Assembly: GCA_963803845.1 (NCBI GenBank)
Contig: CAWDNZ010000005.1
Coordinates: 434,001 to 498,000, forward strand
Reading direction: 5' to 3'
Source of the DNA: JABDIY01 sp963803845
Lineage (GTDB): Bacteria > Actinomycetota > Acidimicrobiia > Acidimicrobiales > SZUA-35
DNA: 64,000 bases
Shown piece by piece: positions 37,086-45,763 of the stretch; within the stretch, counting starts at the first letter, position 1; each line of letters starts with the position of its first letter. Made by a program: the position numbers and the translations under genes. Under the pieces are notes generated by a model. It worked only from the letters and a program-made list of their open reading frames with translations, had not been told where the DNA came from and did no database searches.

Positions 37086-37288
37086 ACGGCCCCCGGAGGG
37101 AGTTGGAGCCTCCGTGGCTAACCAGCCCCTCCGAAATCTCTGCTGGGGGCGACATTCTGTGTCGCCTACAGCAGACAGAACGCCAATATGTAGCCTCCAG
37201 CAGACAGAACGAGCCTCCGTGGCGGCGAACGGCCCCCGGAGGGAGTTGTGCCTGTTGCCAGTTGACATTGCGCCGCAGGCAGCTCTCC
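37086..37288. repeat. Repeat cluster between cysNC and cysC
   Basis: About 200 bases built from repeats. CTCCGTGG occurs four times (37076, 37115, 37214, 37285), each followed by related text. CCCCCGGAGGGA occurs at 37090-37101 and 37233-37244. CAGCAGACAGAACG occurs at 37169-37182 and 37198-37211. A 72-codon frame across it is repeat text, not a credible gene. The last CTCCGTGG supplies the GTG start of cysC, and the first overlaps the end of cysNC. Confidence 0.85.
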
Positions 37289-37876
37289 GTGGCTAATCAC
37301 CCCAAAAACATTGTTCGTGCGGAGGGGCATGTTGGTCGGGCCGAGCGTGCCCTCAACCTCGGGCACGGATCCAAGACCGTGTGGTTCACCGGCCTTAGTG
37401 GGTCGGGAAAGTCAACGCTGGCCTTTGCCGTGGAACGAGCGTTGGTCGACGCCGGTGTTGCCGCCTATGTGCTGGATGGTGACAACATCCGCTTCGGTTT
37501 GAATGCCGATCTGGGCTTTTCGCCAGAGGATCGAACCGAGAACATTCGCCGAATCGGGGAAGTCTGCCGACTGTTCTCCGACGCCGGCGTTGTTGTTCTT
37601 ACCGCTTTCATCTCGCCTTATCGCGCAGACCGGCAGCGGGTCCGTGATCTTCACCCCGATGGAGACTTCGTGGAGGTGTTTGTGGATACGCCACTCGAAG
37701 TCTGCGAGGAACGAGACGTCAAAGGCCTCTACAAAAAGGCTCGCAACGGTGAGATCCCTGATTTCAGCGGTATCTCCGCCCCGTATGAGGCTCCCGAGGA
37801 ACCGGAGATTCGCGTGGACACGTCGCAGGATCTCGACTCCTGCGTCCAGCAGGTTGTTGCGGCTCTCAACCTCTAG
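37289..37876 (+). CDS. cysC: Adenylylsulfate kinase, stand-alone second copy
   Basis: A 195-residue APS kinase making PAPS. P-loop GLSGSGKST at 35-43, YVLDGDNIRFGLNADLGFSPEDRTENIRR, then EVFVDTPLEVCEERDVKGLYKKAR and a C-terminal IRVDTSQD. Its P-loop is canonical, whereas the kinase half of the upstream fusion has GLTAAGKST. So this operon has two APS kinase domains, and no PAPS reductase is in view. GTG 37289 lies in a repeat; upstream in-frame sequence is repeat text. PAPS may serve sulfation as well as reduction. Confidence 0.95.
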   Translation: MANHPKNIVRAEGHVGRAERALNLGHGSKTVWFTGLSGSGKSTLAFAVERALVDAGVAAYVLDGDNIRFGLNADLGFSPEDRTENIRRIGEVCRLFSDAGVVVLTAFISPYRADRQRVRDLHPDGDFVEVFVDTPLEVCEERDVKGLYKKARNGEIPDFSGISAPYEAPEEPEIRVDTSQDLDSCVQQVVAALNL

Positions 37877-37907
37877 GCGCTAACGATCAGCGCCCAGAAT
37901 TCGTACC

Positions 37908-38561
37908 TCAACTGGTTTTCAGCAACGCGGGGAGTAGGTAGTCCAGGATCTCGTCGATTGCTCGGGGGAGCGGGAGGCCGATGTCATCAACGATTTCCGG
38001 CTGGCTCACAAATTGGGCCGTCCCCGCAACCGTGGCGGCGACGATCGAAGGGTTGACAGTCCGGAATTCGCTGCGCTCGATGCCAATAGTGACCAACCGT
38101 TGGATAACGGTCATCACGAACCGAAAATGGCGATCTACCAGTCGTCGGGCCGGAGCGTCGTCGGACAGGTCTTCGAAGAGGGTTCGTTCCAGATGAAACT
38201 CCAGACCCCCAACGATGTAGTGCCGCAGCTGATCTACTAGCGGTCCGCCAGGGTCGATGGCTTCCAACGCCGCCCGGCCCTTCTTGTGCATGAAACGATC
38301 CAGGACGACCAGCACCAGTTGGTCTTTGGATCCGGCAATCTCATAGAGCGTCCGGCGGGAACATCCGGCGGCCGCAGCAAGTTCGCCGATCGTGGACGAG
38401 GCGAACCCCGTACGGAGAAAGACCGATTCCAACTCGTCGAGGATTTCCCTATGCCTTGCGCCCAATCGCTCCTCGTCTCGACGAGAAAGCAAGGGGCGGG
38501 GTGCTCCGGCCCGCAGGAGGTCGGCCTGCGTGGAAGTCTTCTCTGCCTGTTCAGGTACCAC
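37908..38561 (-). CDS. TetR family transcriptional regulator
   Basis: A 217-residue repressor with an N-terminal TetR helix-turn-helix (residues about 36-82: EILDELESVFLRTGFASSTIGELAAAAGCSRRTLYEIAGSK) and a variable ligand domain with a C-terminal helix bundle. The first 30 residues are a charged extension. GTG 38561 has CATACT six bases upstream. It is divergent from the mscS-type gene, which it may or may not control. Ligand unknown. Confidence 0.88.
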   Translation of the reverse strand: MVPEQAEKTSTQADLLRAGAPRPLLSRRDEERLGARHREILDELESVFLRTGFASSTIGELAAAAGCSRRTLYEIAGSKDQLVLVVLDRFMHKKGRAALEAIDPGGPLVDQLRHYIVGGLEFHLERTLFEDLSDDAPARRLVDRHFRFVMTVIQRLVTIGIERSEFRTVNPSIVAATVAGTAQFVSQPEIVDDIGLPLPRAIDEILDYLLPALLKTS

Positions 38562-38592
38562 TGTCTGAGTATGGCTCCCTCAATGGCGATTG

Positions 38593-39648
38593 ATGCGGAC
38601 CGATAATGGGACCGTGGAGTGGTTGCCCAGCATCATCGCCGTAGGCGTCACGATCGTCCTGGTGTTCCTGGTGCGCTTTCTTGAATCACGGATCTGGGCC
38701 AACGACCCGAAGGAACAGCAGTTCCGCAAACAGGTCTACACCTCCCTCACGCTGTTCCTGGGCATGTTGGTTGTCATCTTCCTGTTGCCCGAAGGCACCA
38801 ACCAGGATCTGGCCTTCGGTGTGATTGGCCTCGTGGTGACCGGCGCACTAGCGATTTCATCCCAGTCGATCATCGCCAACGGTATGGCCGGCCTGTTGCT
38901 GCGGTCGCTGAAGAAATTCAAGCCAGGCGACTTCATCGAGGTCAGCGGTAGCCTCGGCCGGGTCACGGAACTGGGGCTGTTCCACACCGAGATCCAGACC
39001 GACGACCGCGGGCTCACCACAATTCCAAATGCCTTGATGGTGGATCAGCCCGTGAAGGTTGCCCGGGCATCGGGGACCGTGGTCTCGGTGACCGCTTCGT
39101 TGGGATACGACGTGGCCCGGCAGGAGCTCACGCCGCTCTTTCTGGAGGCGGCTGAGCGAGCGGGACTCACCGAACCGTTCGTGCGGATCGAAGACCTCGG
39201 CGACTACTCGGTCACCTACCGTGTGGCGGGATTTCTCGACGAAACCCAAAAGCTGCTCTCGACCCGGTCCAAGTTACGAGGCGCGGTCCTCGATTGCCTG
39301 CACGAAGCCAGCATCGAAATCATGTCGCCGATGTATGTGGCTACCCGAAATGCCGATCGCCACGCATCCATACCTGCAACCGGCGAGGCGGTGCAGCACC
39401 ATCCGACTACCGAATCCGAGCGGGAACACCAGATCTTCGACAAGGCAGAAAAGGCGGGGGAGATCGAGACGAAGAAGCGGGAACTGAGCACCGCTCAGAC
39501 CGAACTGGCGGACCTCGCCAATCAGTTGGGTACCTCTGGAGTGGAGGATCCCTCGATCAGGAGCAGGATCAGCGCTCGCAAGCAGAAAATGGAACGTCTC
39601 GTCGGTGAGATCTCTGAACTCGAGGAACTCCTGAGAGACGCGGAATAG
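38593..39648 (+). CDS. MscS-like mechanosensitive channel with C-terminal coiled coil
   Basis: A 351-residue small-conductance channel family protein. Three hydrophobic segments (IIAVGVTIVLVFLVRFL, TLFLGMLVVIFLL, AFGVIGLVVTGALAISSQSIIANGMAGLLL) are followed by the beta-domain (GDFIEVSGSLGRVTELGLFHTEIQT, TIPNALMVDQPV) typical of MscS. The C-terminal 75 residues form an acidic/basic coiled coil (ETKKRELSTAQTELADLANQL...RKQKMERLVGEISELEELL). It releases solutes on hypo-osmotic shock. ATG 38593 is chosen over an adjacent TTG. Confidence 0.87.
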   Translation: MRTDNGTVEWLPSIIAVGVTIVLVFLVRFLESRIWANDPKEQQFRKQVYTSLTLFLGMLVVIFLLPEGTNQDLAFGVIGLVVTGALAISSQSIIANGMAGLLLRSLKKFKPGDFIEVSGSLGRVTELGLFHTEIQTDDRGLTTIPNALMVDQPVKVARASGTVVSVTASLGYDVARQELTPLFLEAAERAGLTEPFVRIEDLGDYSVTYRVAGFLDETQKLLSTRSKLRGAVLDCLHEASIEIMSPMYVATRNADRHASIPATGEAVQHHPTTESEREHQIFDKAEKAGEIETKKRELSTAQTELADLANQLGTSGVEDPSIRSRISARKQKMERLVGEISELEELLRDAE

Positions 39649-39681
39649 CTCCGGTCCGGGCATCGATCTACGCTGGCCGGT

Positions 39682-40956
39682 ATGTCTGTGGTCGATCGTT
39701 CCTCACCGGTGGATGCCTCGCTCGAGGACGAGGTCCGTAGTTGGGTAGAAGACAACTGGGACCCCGATCTGCATGTTGGGGAGTGGTGGCAGCGCCTCGC
39801 CGATTCGGGATACTCCCATCCGGGGCTTCCTCGGGCGGCTGGTGGTCTGGGCTTCAGCCAGAGCAAAGCGATGCGGGTGATGCGTGCCATCGCCGCCGCC
39901 GATGTGATGGGTCCTCCGCCGGGGCTCGGAATGATGCTGGCGGCCCCCACGATCGCCGAGCACGGGACTCCCGAGCAGATCGCACGCTACATCCCCTCCA
40001 TCCTCAACGGCCGGGAGGCGTGGTGCCAGCTCTTCAGCGAGCCGGTAGCCGGATCGGATCTGGCCGGACTCCAGACCCGAGCCGTTTCCGATGGTGACGA
40101 GTGGCGGGTCACCGGGCAGAAGGTCTGGACGTCCCAGGGTGATATCGCTGATCTCGGCATGCTGGTGGCGCGAACCGATGGCGACCTTCCCAAGCACCGC
40201 GGGCTCTCCTACTTCGCCATGGTGATGGACCAGGACGGGGTGGACGTTCGTCCGCTTCGCGAAATGACGGGACGAACCTTCTTTTCCGAGGTGTTCATGG
40301 ACAACGCCATTGTCACCGCCGATGCCATGATCGGTCAGCGCGGCGATGGTTGGCGCGTGGCCAACACCACCCTTGGAGTGGAGCGAGCGTCGATCGGCGC
40401 AGGGTCTGCAGGCTTCGCTTTGGCGCAGCCGGGAAGCAAGGCCAACCAGTTCGAACGCCGAGTCGGCGACATCGTTGATCGGTCCAAAAAGGAACGGGCC
40501 GGCGCCCATGCGCCCTCGGTGGGGATGAAGCTCTTCAACCGCTACGCCGAACTGTCCAAACGGCTCGGGCGAAACAATGACCCGCTGATCCGCCAAGAGT
40601 TGATCGGTGTGTACTCGCTGCTGATGGTGAATCGCCTGAACCTCCAGCGGGCCCGCCAGAAGTCCCAGCGGACGGGCGGCGAAGGGAACATTGCCAAACT
40701 GATCGACTCCGAGCTGAATCGACAATTTCGCGACGTGAGCCTTCGTATCATCCAGGCCGACGGCATGCTGGCGGGTCGCTCGTCGCAGACCGATTCCAGC
40801 ATCGCCGAGGTCGTGCTGTATGCCCAAGGGCCGCCGATCTATGGAGGCACCGATCAGATCCAACGCAATATATTGGGGGAGCGGGTGATGGGTTTGCCCA
40901 AGGAACCGGGGCCGGACAAGTCCACCCCGTTCAATCAGCTTCCCCGAAACGTCTGA
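39682..40956 (+). CDS. Acyl-CoA dehydrogenase family protein
   Basis: A 424-residue flavoprotein. Residues 132-140 (CQLFSEPVAGSD) match the family signature for FAD/substrate contact, QKVWTSQGDIADLGMLVART gives the second, and the C-terminal QGPPIYGGTDQIQRNILGERVMGLP is the conserved end. It oxidises an acyl-CoA at the alpha-beta carbons. The catalytic base is not clear: ILGERVMG sits where Glu is often found (near 396). The ATG at 39682 has TACGCT seven bases upstream. Its neighbours (CoA ligase, short-chain dehydrogenase) fit acid breakdown. Confidence 0.92.
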   Translation: MSVVDRSSPVDASLEDEVRSWVEDNWDPDLHVGEWWQRLADSGYSHPGLPRAAGGLGFSQSKAMRVMRAIAAADVMGPPPGLGMMLAAPTIAEHGTPEQIARYIPSILNGREAWCQLFSEPVAGSDLAGLQTRAVSDGDEWRVTGQKVWTSQGDIADLGMLVARTDGDLPKHRGLSYFAMVMDQDGVDVRPLREMTGRTFFSEVFMDNAIVTADAMIGQRGDGWRVANTTLGVERASIGAGSAGFALAQPGSKANQFERRVGDIVDRSKKERAGAHAPSVGMKLFNRYAELSKRLGRNNDPLIRQELIGVYSLLMVNRLNLQRARQKSQRTGGEGNIAKLIDSELNRQFRDVSLRIIQADGMLAGRSSQTDSSIAEVVLYAQGPPIYGGTDQIQRNILGERVMGLPKEPGPDKSTPFNQLPRNV

Positions 40957-40981
40957 CAGGGACCGCTGCCAGCGTCAGGCG

Positions 40982-41887
40982 TCAGTGAACGACGTCTTCA
41001 CAGTTATGGCACTCCAACTGGATGGTGGAGTGGGCGATGCCCAGACGCTCGGCGAGCTCGTCCTGGAGAACCTGCATCTGCTCCTGGGCATCGTGAAGGT
41101 TCACGCTGCCGTCCATCACAACGTGAGCGGTCACGCTGGCAACGCCGGGGGCGATGCTGCGGGTGTGCACGTGATGAACGTTGCTGATGCCGGCCGTGCC
41201 GTTGATGAGTTCATGCACTTCGGTGGCGGCATCGTCGTTTGGTGAGCGGTCCAACAACTCGGCGCTGGCGTTGCGGAGCAGCGACCAGGTACCACGCAGC
41301 ACGAGTGCGTTGACCACCAGCGACGCCACGGGATCCACCCAGGTGGCTCCGGTTCCCCGGAGGAGAAGACCGGCCAAAACTACGATGCCCGAGCCGGCCA
41401 GGTCTACCAAGAGGTGGAGCCGGGCGGCTTTCAGCGAGAGATGCTCCCCATGCCCAAGCGCGAGCACGCTGATGCCGTTGACCGCCATGCCGGCGAGTCC
41501 GATCAGGACTACGCCGGACCCGTCTACCACAACCGGATTGAAGAGACGGGCGATCGATTCATAGACCACCCATGCGATGGAGCCCAGCAGCAGCAGCCCC
41601 GATGTGTAGCCGCCAAGGGCGTCGGCCTTTCCCCAGCCGAAGGTCATGGAGGAGGTAGGGGGTCGGCGGAGCAGTCGGAGCGCCGCCAGTGCGGTCAACA
41701 GTCCCACGGCATCGATGATCTGGTGAAGCGAGTCGGCCAGAACTACGACCGAGCCAAGGGCGAGGCCCACCACGATCTGGACCACCGCGAAACCGGTGTT
41801 CACGCCGGCGGCACCGGCCAAGCGGGCGTTGCTCACCGGTTCGGCACCGCGGGAATGGCTCGAATGGGAGTGGTCATGACCGCTCAT
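40982..41887 (-). CDS. Cation diffusion facilitator (CDF) metal exporter
   Basis: A 301-residue exporter with a His-rich N-terminus (MSGHDHSHSSHSRG), six predicted helices, and a cytosolic C-terminal ferredoxin-like domain ending CHNCEDVVH. Transmembrane metal sites are DSLHQIID in the second helix and HLLVDLAGS in the fifth. The C-terminal domain has HVHTRS and several His. It probably exports Zn(II) or similar using the proton gradient. The start is ATG 41887, which has TATTCT six bases upstream. A longer reading from 41902 adds five residues. Confidence 0.9.
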   Translation of the reverse strand: MSGHDHSHSSHSRGAEPVSNARLAGAAGVNTGFAVVQIVVGLALGSVVVLADSLHQIIDAVGLLTALAALRLLRRPPTSSMTFGWGKADALGGYTSGLLLLGSIAWVVYESIARLFNPVVVDGSGVVLIGLAGMAVNGISVLALGHGEHLSLKAARLHLLVDLAGSGIVVLAGLLLRGTGATWVDPVASLVVNALVLRGTWSLLRNASAELLDRSPNDDAATEVHELINGTAGISNVHHVHTRSIAPGVASVTAHVVMDGSVNLHDAQEQMQVLQDELAERLGIAHSTIQLECHNCEDVVH

Positions 41888-41945
41888 CGGCCCAGAATAC
41901 ATGGCCCATGCTGGTCGGACGGACCGTGGGACCTATCCTCGTGCT

Positions 41946-42698
41946 GTGACATCTCCTACCGCCGTCGCTAGTGCCGTCGCCGTACCCATCGTCGAGATCG
42001 GGCGGGCCTGGATGGTCGCTGATCAAACCTTGGCCCGGGGTGCCGAATTGGGAATGACCGAACCGCTCAGCTTCTGGGTCCATGGTCGAGCCGGGGTCTT
42101 GGGGGATGTTGACGCTGACGTGGCAGCCGCAGGTATCGCCTTCATGGCCAGCACACGCGTACGGGAACTCTGGGAGGGAAACGCACCGGCCGGGCTGACC
42201 CCGCGAGAGCGGGCCGCAGAATACGCCGCCGCCGCTGGCCGCTGGGCTGATGAGACCTTTGCCGATGTCGAGACCGCGGCCCTGGAGCGGGTCACCGAAC
42301 TTTCTGCCCATGTGGCGCTAGCGGCCGATCCCAGCCTCGGAACCCTCTTCGCCGGCTGGCGCCGAATCGAACTTCCCCCAACTCCGGCAGGCGCTGCAGT
42401 GGTGGCGATCAACGCCATTCGCGAGATGCGGGGGGCAGCCCACATCATCGCCGTCCATGCCGTAGGTCTGGGACCACACGGTGCCATCATGTCAACCGAC
42501 GATCCGGTGCGCGGCGGACTGGCTGGCGCGGAGCGCTTTGGCTGGAGTGACCCGCATCCTGCGGCGGATAGTGAAAAACGGGCGAATGCCGAACTGCTCA
42601 CCACCCTTATGGCCTCACATCCTTTCGACGTCCTGGCCGAGGACGATCGGTCTGAATACGTGGAACTGATCAGCGGACTACGAGCCACTTTCAAGTGA
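41946..42698 (+). CDS. SCO6745-like uncharacterised protein
   Basis: A 250-residue soluble protein resembling the actinobacterial SCO6745 group: a long helical N-half with FWVHGRAGVLGDV, a run AAEYAAAAGRWADETF, and AINAIREMRGAAHIIAVHAVGLGPHGA, where the EMRGAAH segment is the recognisable part. No activity is established for the group. GTG 41946 has TATCCT six bases upstream, supporting it over the ATG at 41901, which lies inside the divergent CDF start region. The AMP-ligase gene follows 31 bases later in the same direction. Confidence 0.6.
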   Translation: MTSPTAVASAVAVPIVEIGRAWMVADQTLARGAELGMTEPLSFWVHGRAGVLGDVDADVAAAGIAFMASTRVRELWEGNAPAGLTPRERAAEYAAAAGRWADETFADVETAALERVTELSAHVALAADPSLGTLFAGWRRIELPPTPAGAAVVAINAIREMRGAAHIIAVHAVGLGPHGAIMSTDDPVRGGLAGAERFGWSDPHPAADSEKRANAELLTTLMASHPFDVLAEDDRSEYVELISGLRATFK

Positions 42699-42729
42699 CG
42701 CGGGCGCCTCAGCGCGGTAGCGTCGAGCC

Positions 42730-44268
42730 ATGATCCACACAAGCCCGCTACCCCCGGTGGACATCCCTGATGTCACGATCTCTGCGCACGTGCTTCGCAA
42801 GGCCGCAGAGATGCCCGATTCGGTGGCCATTCGTACCATCGATGGCAGTCGCTCCTACACCTTCGCTGAGTTGAGCGGCGCTATTCACTCGCTGGCCGGC
42901 GGCCTGGCGGCCCGGGGCTTCGGCCCCGGAAAGGTAATTGGGCTCATGGCGCCCAACATCCCCGAATATGCCATCGTTTTCCATGCGGCCGCCGTCGCTG
43001 GTGCTGCGGTCACCACGATCAACCCCACGTATGGTCCAGGCGAGGTCCGGCATCAGCTGAAGGATGCCGGCGCCACCATGCTCATCACGATCGGAATGTT
43101 TCTCGAAGTCGCCACATCGGCCATCGAAGGCACCGACGTCACCGAAATCGTGGTGATCGGCGAAGCCGATGGCGTCACGCCTCTCACCGAATTGTTCGGA
43201 GCGCCGATCGAGCAGGTACCCGTGGACATCAACGAGCACGTCGTCGTCTTGCCGTACTCCTCTGGCACTACCGGCATGCCAAAGGGCGTCATGCTCACCC
43301 ACCACAACTTGGTTGCCAATATTGAACAGTGCAATCACATGCTCTTCTATAAAGACGACGAGGTGGCGCTGGCGGCGCTGCCATTCTTCCATATCTACGG
43401 TATGCAGGTGCTCATGAACGGTCTGCTGGCCAATGGGGTCACCGTGGTGACGATGCCCCGGTTCGACATGGTCGAAGCGCTTACCGCAATTCAGGACTTG
43501 AAGGTGACTCGGTTCTTCGCCGTACCGCCGATCATCCTCGGGCTGGCCAAGGCCCCGATCGTGGATGAATTTGACCTCTCCTCACTGCGCCAGGTCTTCT
43601 CGGGTGCGGCTCCGCTGGGGGCCGAGTTGGCGGCCGAAGCGTCCGCCCGTATTGGCTGTGAGGTGGTGCAGGGGTATGGCATGACCGAACTCAGTCCGGT
43701 CAGTCATGGCACCGTCGAGGGCGACTTCCGCCCAGGCACCAGCGGCGTCACCATCTCGAACACCGAAACCCGCATCGTTGATCCGGGAAGCGGCGAGGAC
43801 CAAGGTGTCGGCGAGCGAGGCGAGGTTTGGGTCCGAGGTCCACAGGTGATGAAGGGGTACCTCAACAACCAGGCGGCGACCGACGCCATGCTCACCGAGG
43901 ATGGCTGGCTCAAGACCGGCGACGTCGGCATCATCGACGATAACGGCCACCTGTCGATCGTCGACCGACTGAAGGAACTCATCAAGTACAAGGGTTTCCA
44001 GGTTGCCCCGGCGGAGCTGGAGGCGTTGATCATCACTCATCCCAAAGTGGTCGATGTAGCGGTGATTGGGGTTCCTGATGACGAAGCGGGCGAGATCCCG
44101 AAGGCGTTTGTGGTGGCCGCCCCCGGTGAGACCGTGACGCTCGAGGAGCTTCAGGCCCTCGTGGGTGAGCACCTGGTGAGCTACAAGCAGATCCAAATTC
44201 TCGAAGTCATCGAATCGATCCCCAAGAGCGCGGCCGGGAAGATCCTCCGCAAAGAACTGCGGAACTAG
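42730..44268 (+). CDS. AMP-dependent acyl-CoA synthetase, 4-coumarate:CoA ligase-like
   Basis: A 512-residue adenylate-forming enzyme that activates a carboxylic acid to its CoA ester. The AMP-binding P-loop is YSSGTTGMPKGV near 176-187, then HIYGMQVLM, the GYGMTE motif (near 316-321), WLKTGD near 394-399, and the C-terminal catalytic Lys in PKSAAGKILRK (near 506). The family resembles plant 4-coumarate ligases, but bacterial members use many acids. The ATG at 42730 has TAGCGT six bases upstream. Overlaps the barstar gene on the other strand by four bases. Confidence 0.93.
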   Translation: MIHTSPLPPVDIPDVTISAHVLRKAAEMPDSVAIRTIDGSRSYTFAELSGAIHSLAGGLAARGFGPGKVIGLMAPNIPEYAIVFHAAAVAGAAVTTINPTYGPGEVRHQLKDAGATMLITIGMFLEVATSAIEGTDVTEIVVIGEADGVTPLTELFGAPIEQVPVDINEHVVVLPYSSGTTGMPKGVMLTHHNLVANIEQCNHMLFYKDDEVALAALPFFHIYGMQVLMNGLLANGVTVVTMPRFDMVEALTAIQDLKVTRFFAVPPIILGLAKAPIVDEFDLSSLRQVFSGAAPLGAELAAEASARIGCEVVQGYGMTELSPVSHGTVEGDFRPGTSGVTISNTETRIVDPGSGEDQGVGERGEVWVRGPQVMKGYLNNQAATDAMLTEDGWLKTGDVGIIDDNGHLSIVDRLKELIKYKGFQVAPAELEALIITHPKVVDVAVIGVPDDEAGEIPKAFVVAAPGETVTLEELQALVGEHLVSYKQIQILEVIESIPKSAAGKILRKELRN

Positions 44269-44609
44269 AGCGTCAGGGTGGGGTCGTCGGACTGGATGAA
44301 AACGGTCAGCTGCGTGGCTTCATCCAAGATCTCAACGAGAACTCTGGCTCGGTTGGGGGCGGTGGCAACGAACGCCTCGAACTGGTAGATGGCCAGGATC
44401 CCCGCCGGAACGTCTCGCAGACAATCCACCAAGGCGTCGAGGTTGTTGCCGAAGTGGGCCGGGAAGTCCAATGCTTCGGCCAATGAAGAGAGATACGACG
44501 CTTCGTCCCATCTGCCGGCATCCACACGCCATACACCGGCTCCCTCGGCAACGAGGGTGGCGATTCGGGCGTTGAGTTCGTCGGCGCTGTGATAGAGCGT
44601 TGCCACCAC
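44265..44609 (-). CDS. Barstar-like ribonuclease inhibitor
   Basis: A 114-residue acidic protein with the barstar pattern: a central FPAHFGNNLDALVDCLRD, where the Asp-rich helix of barstar blocks the barnase active site, followed by IYQFEAF and a C-terminal strand FIQSDD. Barstar neutralises cytosolic RNases. No partner RNase is encoded in the window, so it is an orphan or a housekeeping inhibitor. It lies between a convergent acyl-CoA ligase and a co-directional SDR gene. GTG 44609 is the first start in the frame. Confidence 0.82.
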   Translation of the reverse strand: MVATLYHSADELNARIATLVAEGAGVWRVDAGRWDEASYLSSLAEALDFPAHFGNNLDALVDCLRDVPAGILAIYQFEAFVATAPNRARVLVEILDEATQLTVFIQSDDPTLTL

Positions 44610-44611
44610 GC

Positions 44612-45391
44612 CTACTTGGGCGGCATCCGGATGCCGCCGTCCACCCGTACGGTCTCACCGTTCATGTAGGGGTTGGTGATGAGTTCCATCACCATGAACG
44701 CCAGCTCCTCGCCGTAGCCGAGGCGTTTGGGGAACAGAACCGACTGACCGAGGTGGGCCTTGAATTGTTCGCTTTCCTCACCCTCGCCATAGATGGGGGT
44801 GTCGATGAGGCCGGGGGCCACGGTGTTCACCCGGATTCCGGCGGCGGCGAGATCACGGGCGATGGGTAGTGTCATGCCAACAACACCGCCCTTTGAAGCG
44901 GAATACGAGCACTGCCCGATCTGGCCGTCAAAGGCGGCGACAGACGCCATATTAACGATGGCGCCCTTGTTGCCGTCGGCGTTGAGGGCCTCGGTTTGGG
45001 CCATTGCTGCAGCGGCTTTGCTGAGCATATTGAACGTGCCGATCAGGTTGATGTTGATCACCATCGTGAACTTGGCCAGATCCATGGGCACGTTGTTCCG
45101 GTCGATCGTGCGGGCGGCGAAGCCGATTCCTGCGGAGTTCACGAGCGCCCGGAGCGGGCCCATCTCCGATGCTGCTGCAACGGCGGCGTTGGCATCATCT
45201 TCTTTTGTTACATCACATTTCACGAAGAGGCCACCAAGTTCCTTGGCTACCGTTTCCCCCTTTTCTTCATTGAGATCGGCGATTACTACTCGGGAGCCGG
45301 CGGCGGCCAGTTGGCGGGCGCTGGCCTCACCGATCCCGGACGCACCTCCGGTGATGATCGACGAGCTTCCTTCAAGGTTGATTCTGGGCAT
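44612..45391 (-). CDS. Short-chain dehydrogenase, 3-hydroxyacyl-CoA dehydrogenase type II-like
   Basis: A 259-residue Rossmann-fold enzyme. Cofactor motif TGGASGIGEA (residues 14-23), the acidic residue after the second strand (VVIADLNEEKG) pointing to NAD(H), NSAGIG, and the catalytic Ser-Tyr-Lys: SV...YSASKGG (Tyr about 164, Lys 168). The style matches HSD17B10-like enzymes that oxidise 3-hydroxyacyl-CoAs. The ATG at 45391 has TACCGT six bases upstream. With the acyl-CoA dehydrogenase and CoA ligase nearby it completes steps of beta-oxidation, though no hydratase is seen. Confidence 0.92.
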   Translation of the reverse strand: MPRINLEGSSSIITGGASGIGEASARQLAAAGSRVVIADLNEEKGETVAKELGGLFVKCDVTKEDDANAAVAAASEMGPLRALVNSAGIGFAARTIDRNNVPMDLAKFTMVININLIGTFNMLSKAAAAMAQTEALNADGNKGAIVNMASVAAFDGQIGQCSYSASKGGVVGMTLPIARDLAAAGIRVNTVAPGLIDTPIYGEGEESEQFKAHLGQSVLFPKRLGYGEELAFMVMELITNPYMNGETVRVDGGIRMPPK

Positions 45392-45442
45392 TTCGTAACG
45401 GTACCCCCGAGCACGCAGCGATACCCAAACCCGTTCGGGTGG

Positions 45443-45763
45443 TTAGGTCAGCGCCCGCACTACCCAGAAGACGATGAGCCCCAGCGTGAGCGTGGGGATG
45501 AGGTTGCGGGTCTTGAATGCCGTGGCAACTGCAGCCACGAGGCCCGCGACCTCGGCGAGTTCCACTCCAGAATTGACTTCCTCGGGGTTGGCCACCAAGG
45601 TCACCACCAGAGCGGCGAGAACCGCCGGGCCAACATTGCGGAGCGCCCGTATGATCGGCTCGGGCATGGCGCGATCGGCCAGGGTCAGAATCATCCCGGC
45701 CCGCGTGAGATACGTGGCGATACTGACGCCCGCCAGGAGCAGGATCGCAGAGGTGAGAGTCAT
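45443..45763 (-). CDS. azlD: Branched-chain amino acid exporter small subunit AzlD
   Basis: A 106-residue membrane protein with three to four helices (ILLLAGVSIATYLTRAGMIL, VGPAVLAALVVTLV, LIPTLTLGLIVFWVV). The TYLTR segment is typical of AzlD. It works with AzlC to export branched-chain amino acids or their analogues. It overlaps azlC by one base, so translation is coupled. Confidence 0.9.
   Translation of the reverse strand: MTLTSAILLLAGVSIATYLTRAGMILTLADRAMPEPIIRALRNVGPAVLAALVVTLVANPEEVNSGVELAEVAGLVAAVATAFKTRNLIPTLTLGLIVFWVVRALT

Noticed and set aside
37078..37296. 72-codon frame between cysNC and cysC
   Set aside because: Built from repeat units; overlaps both genes.
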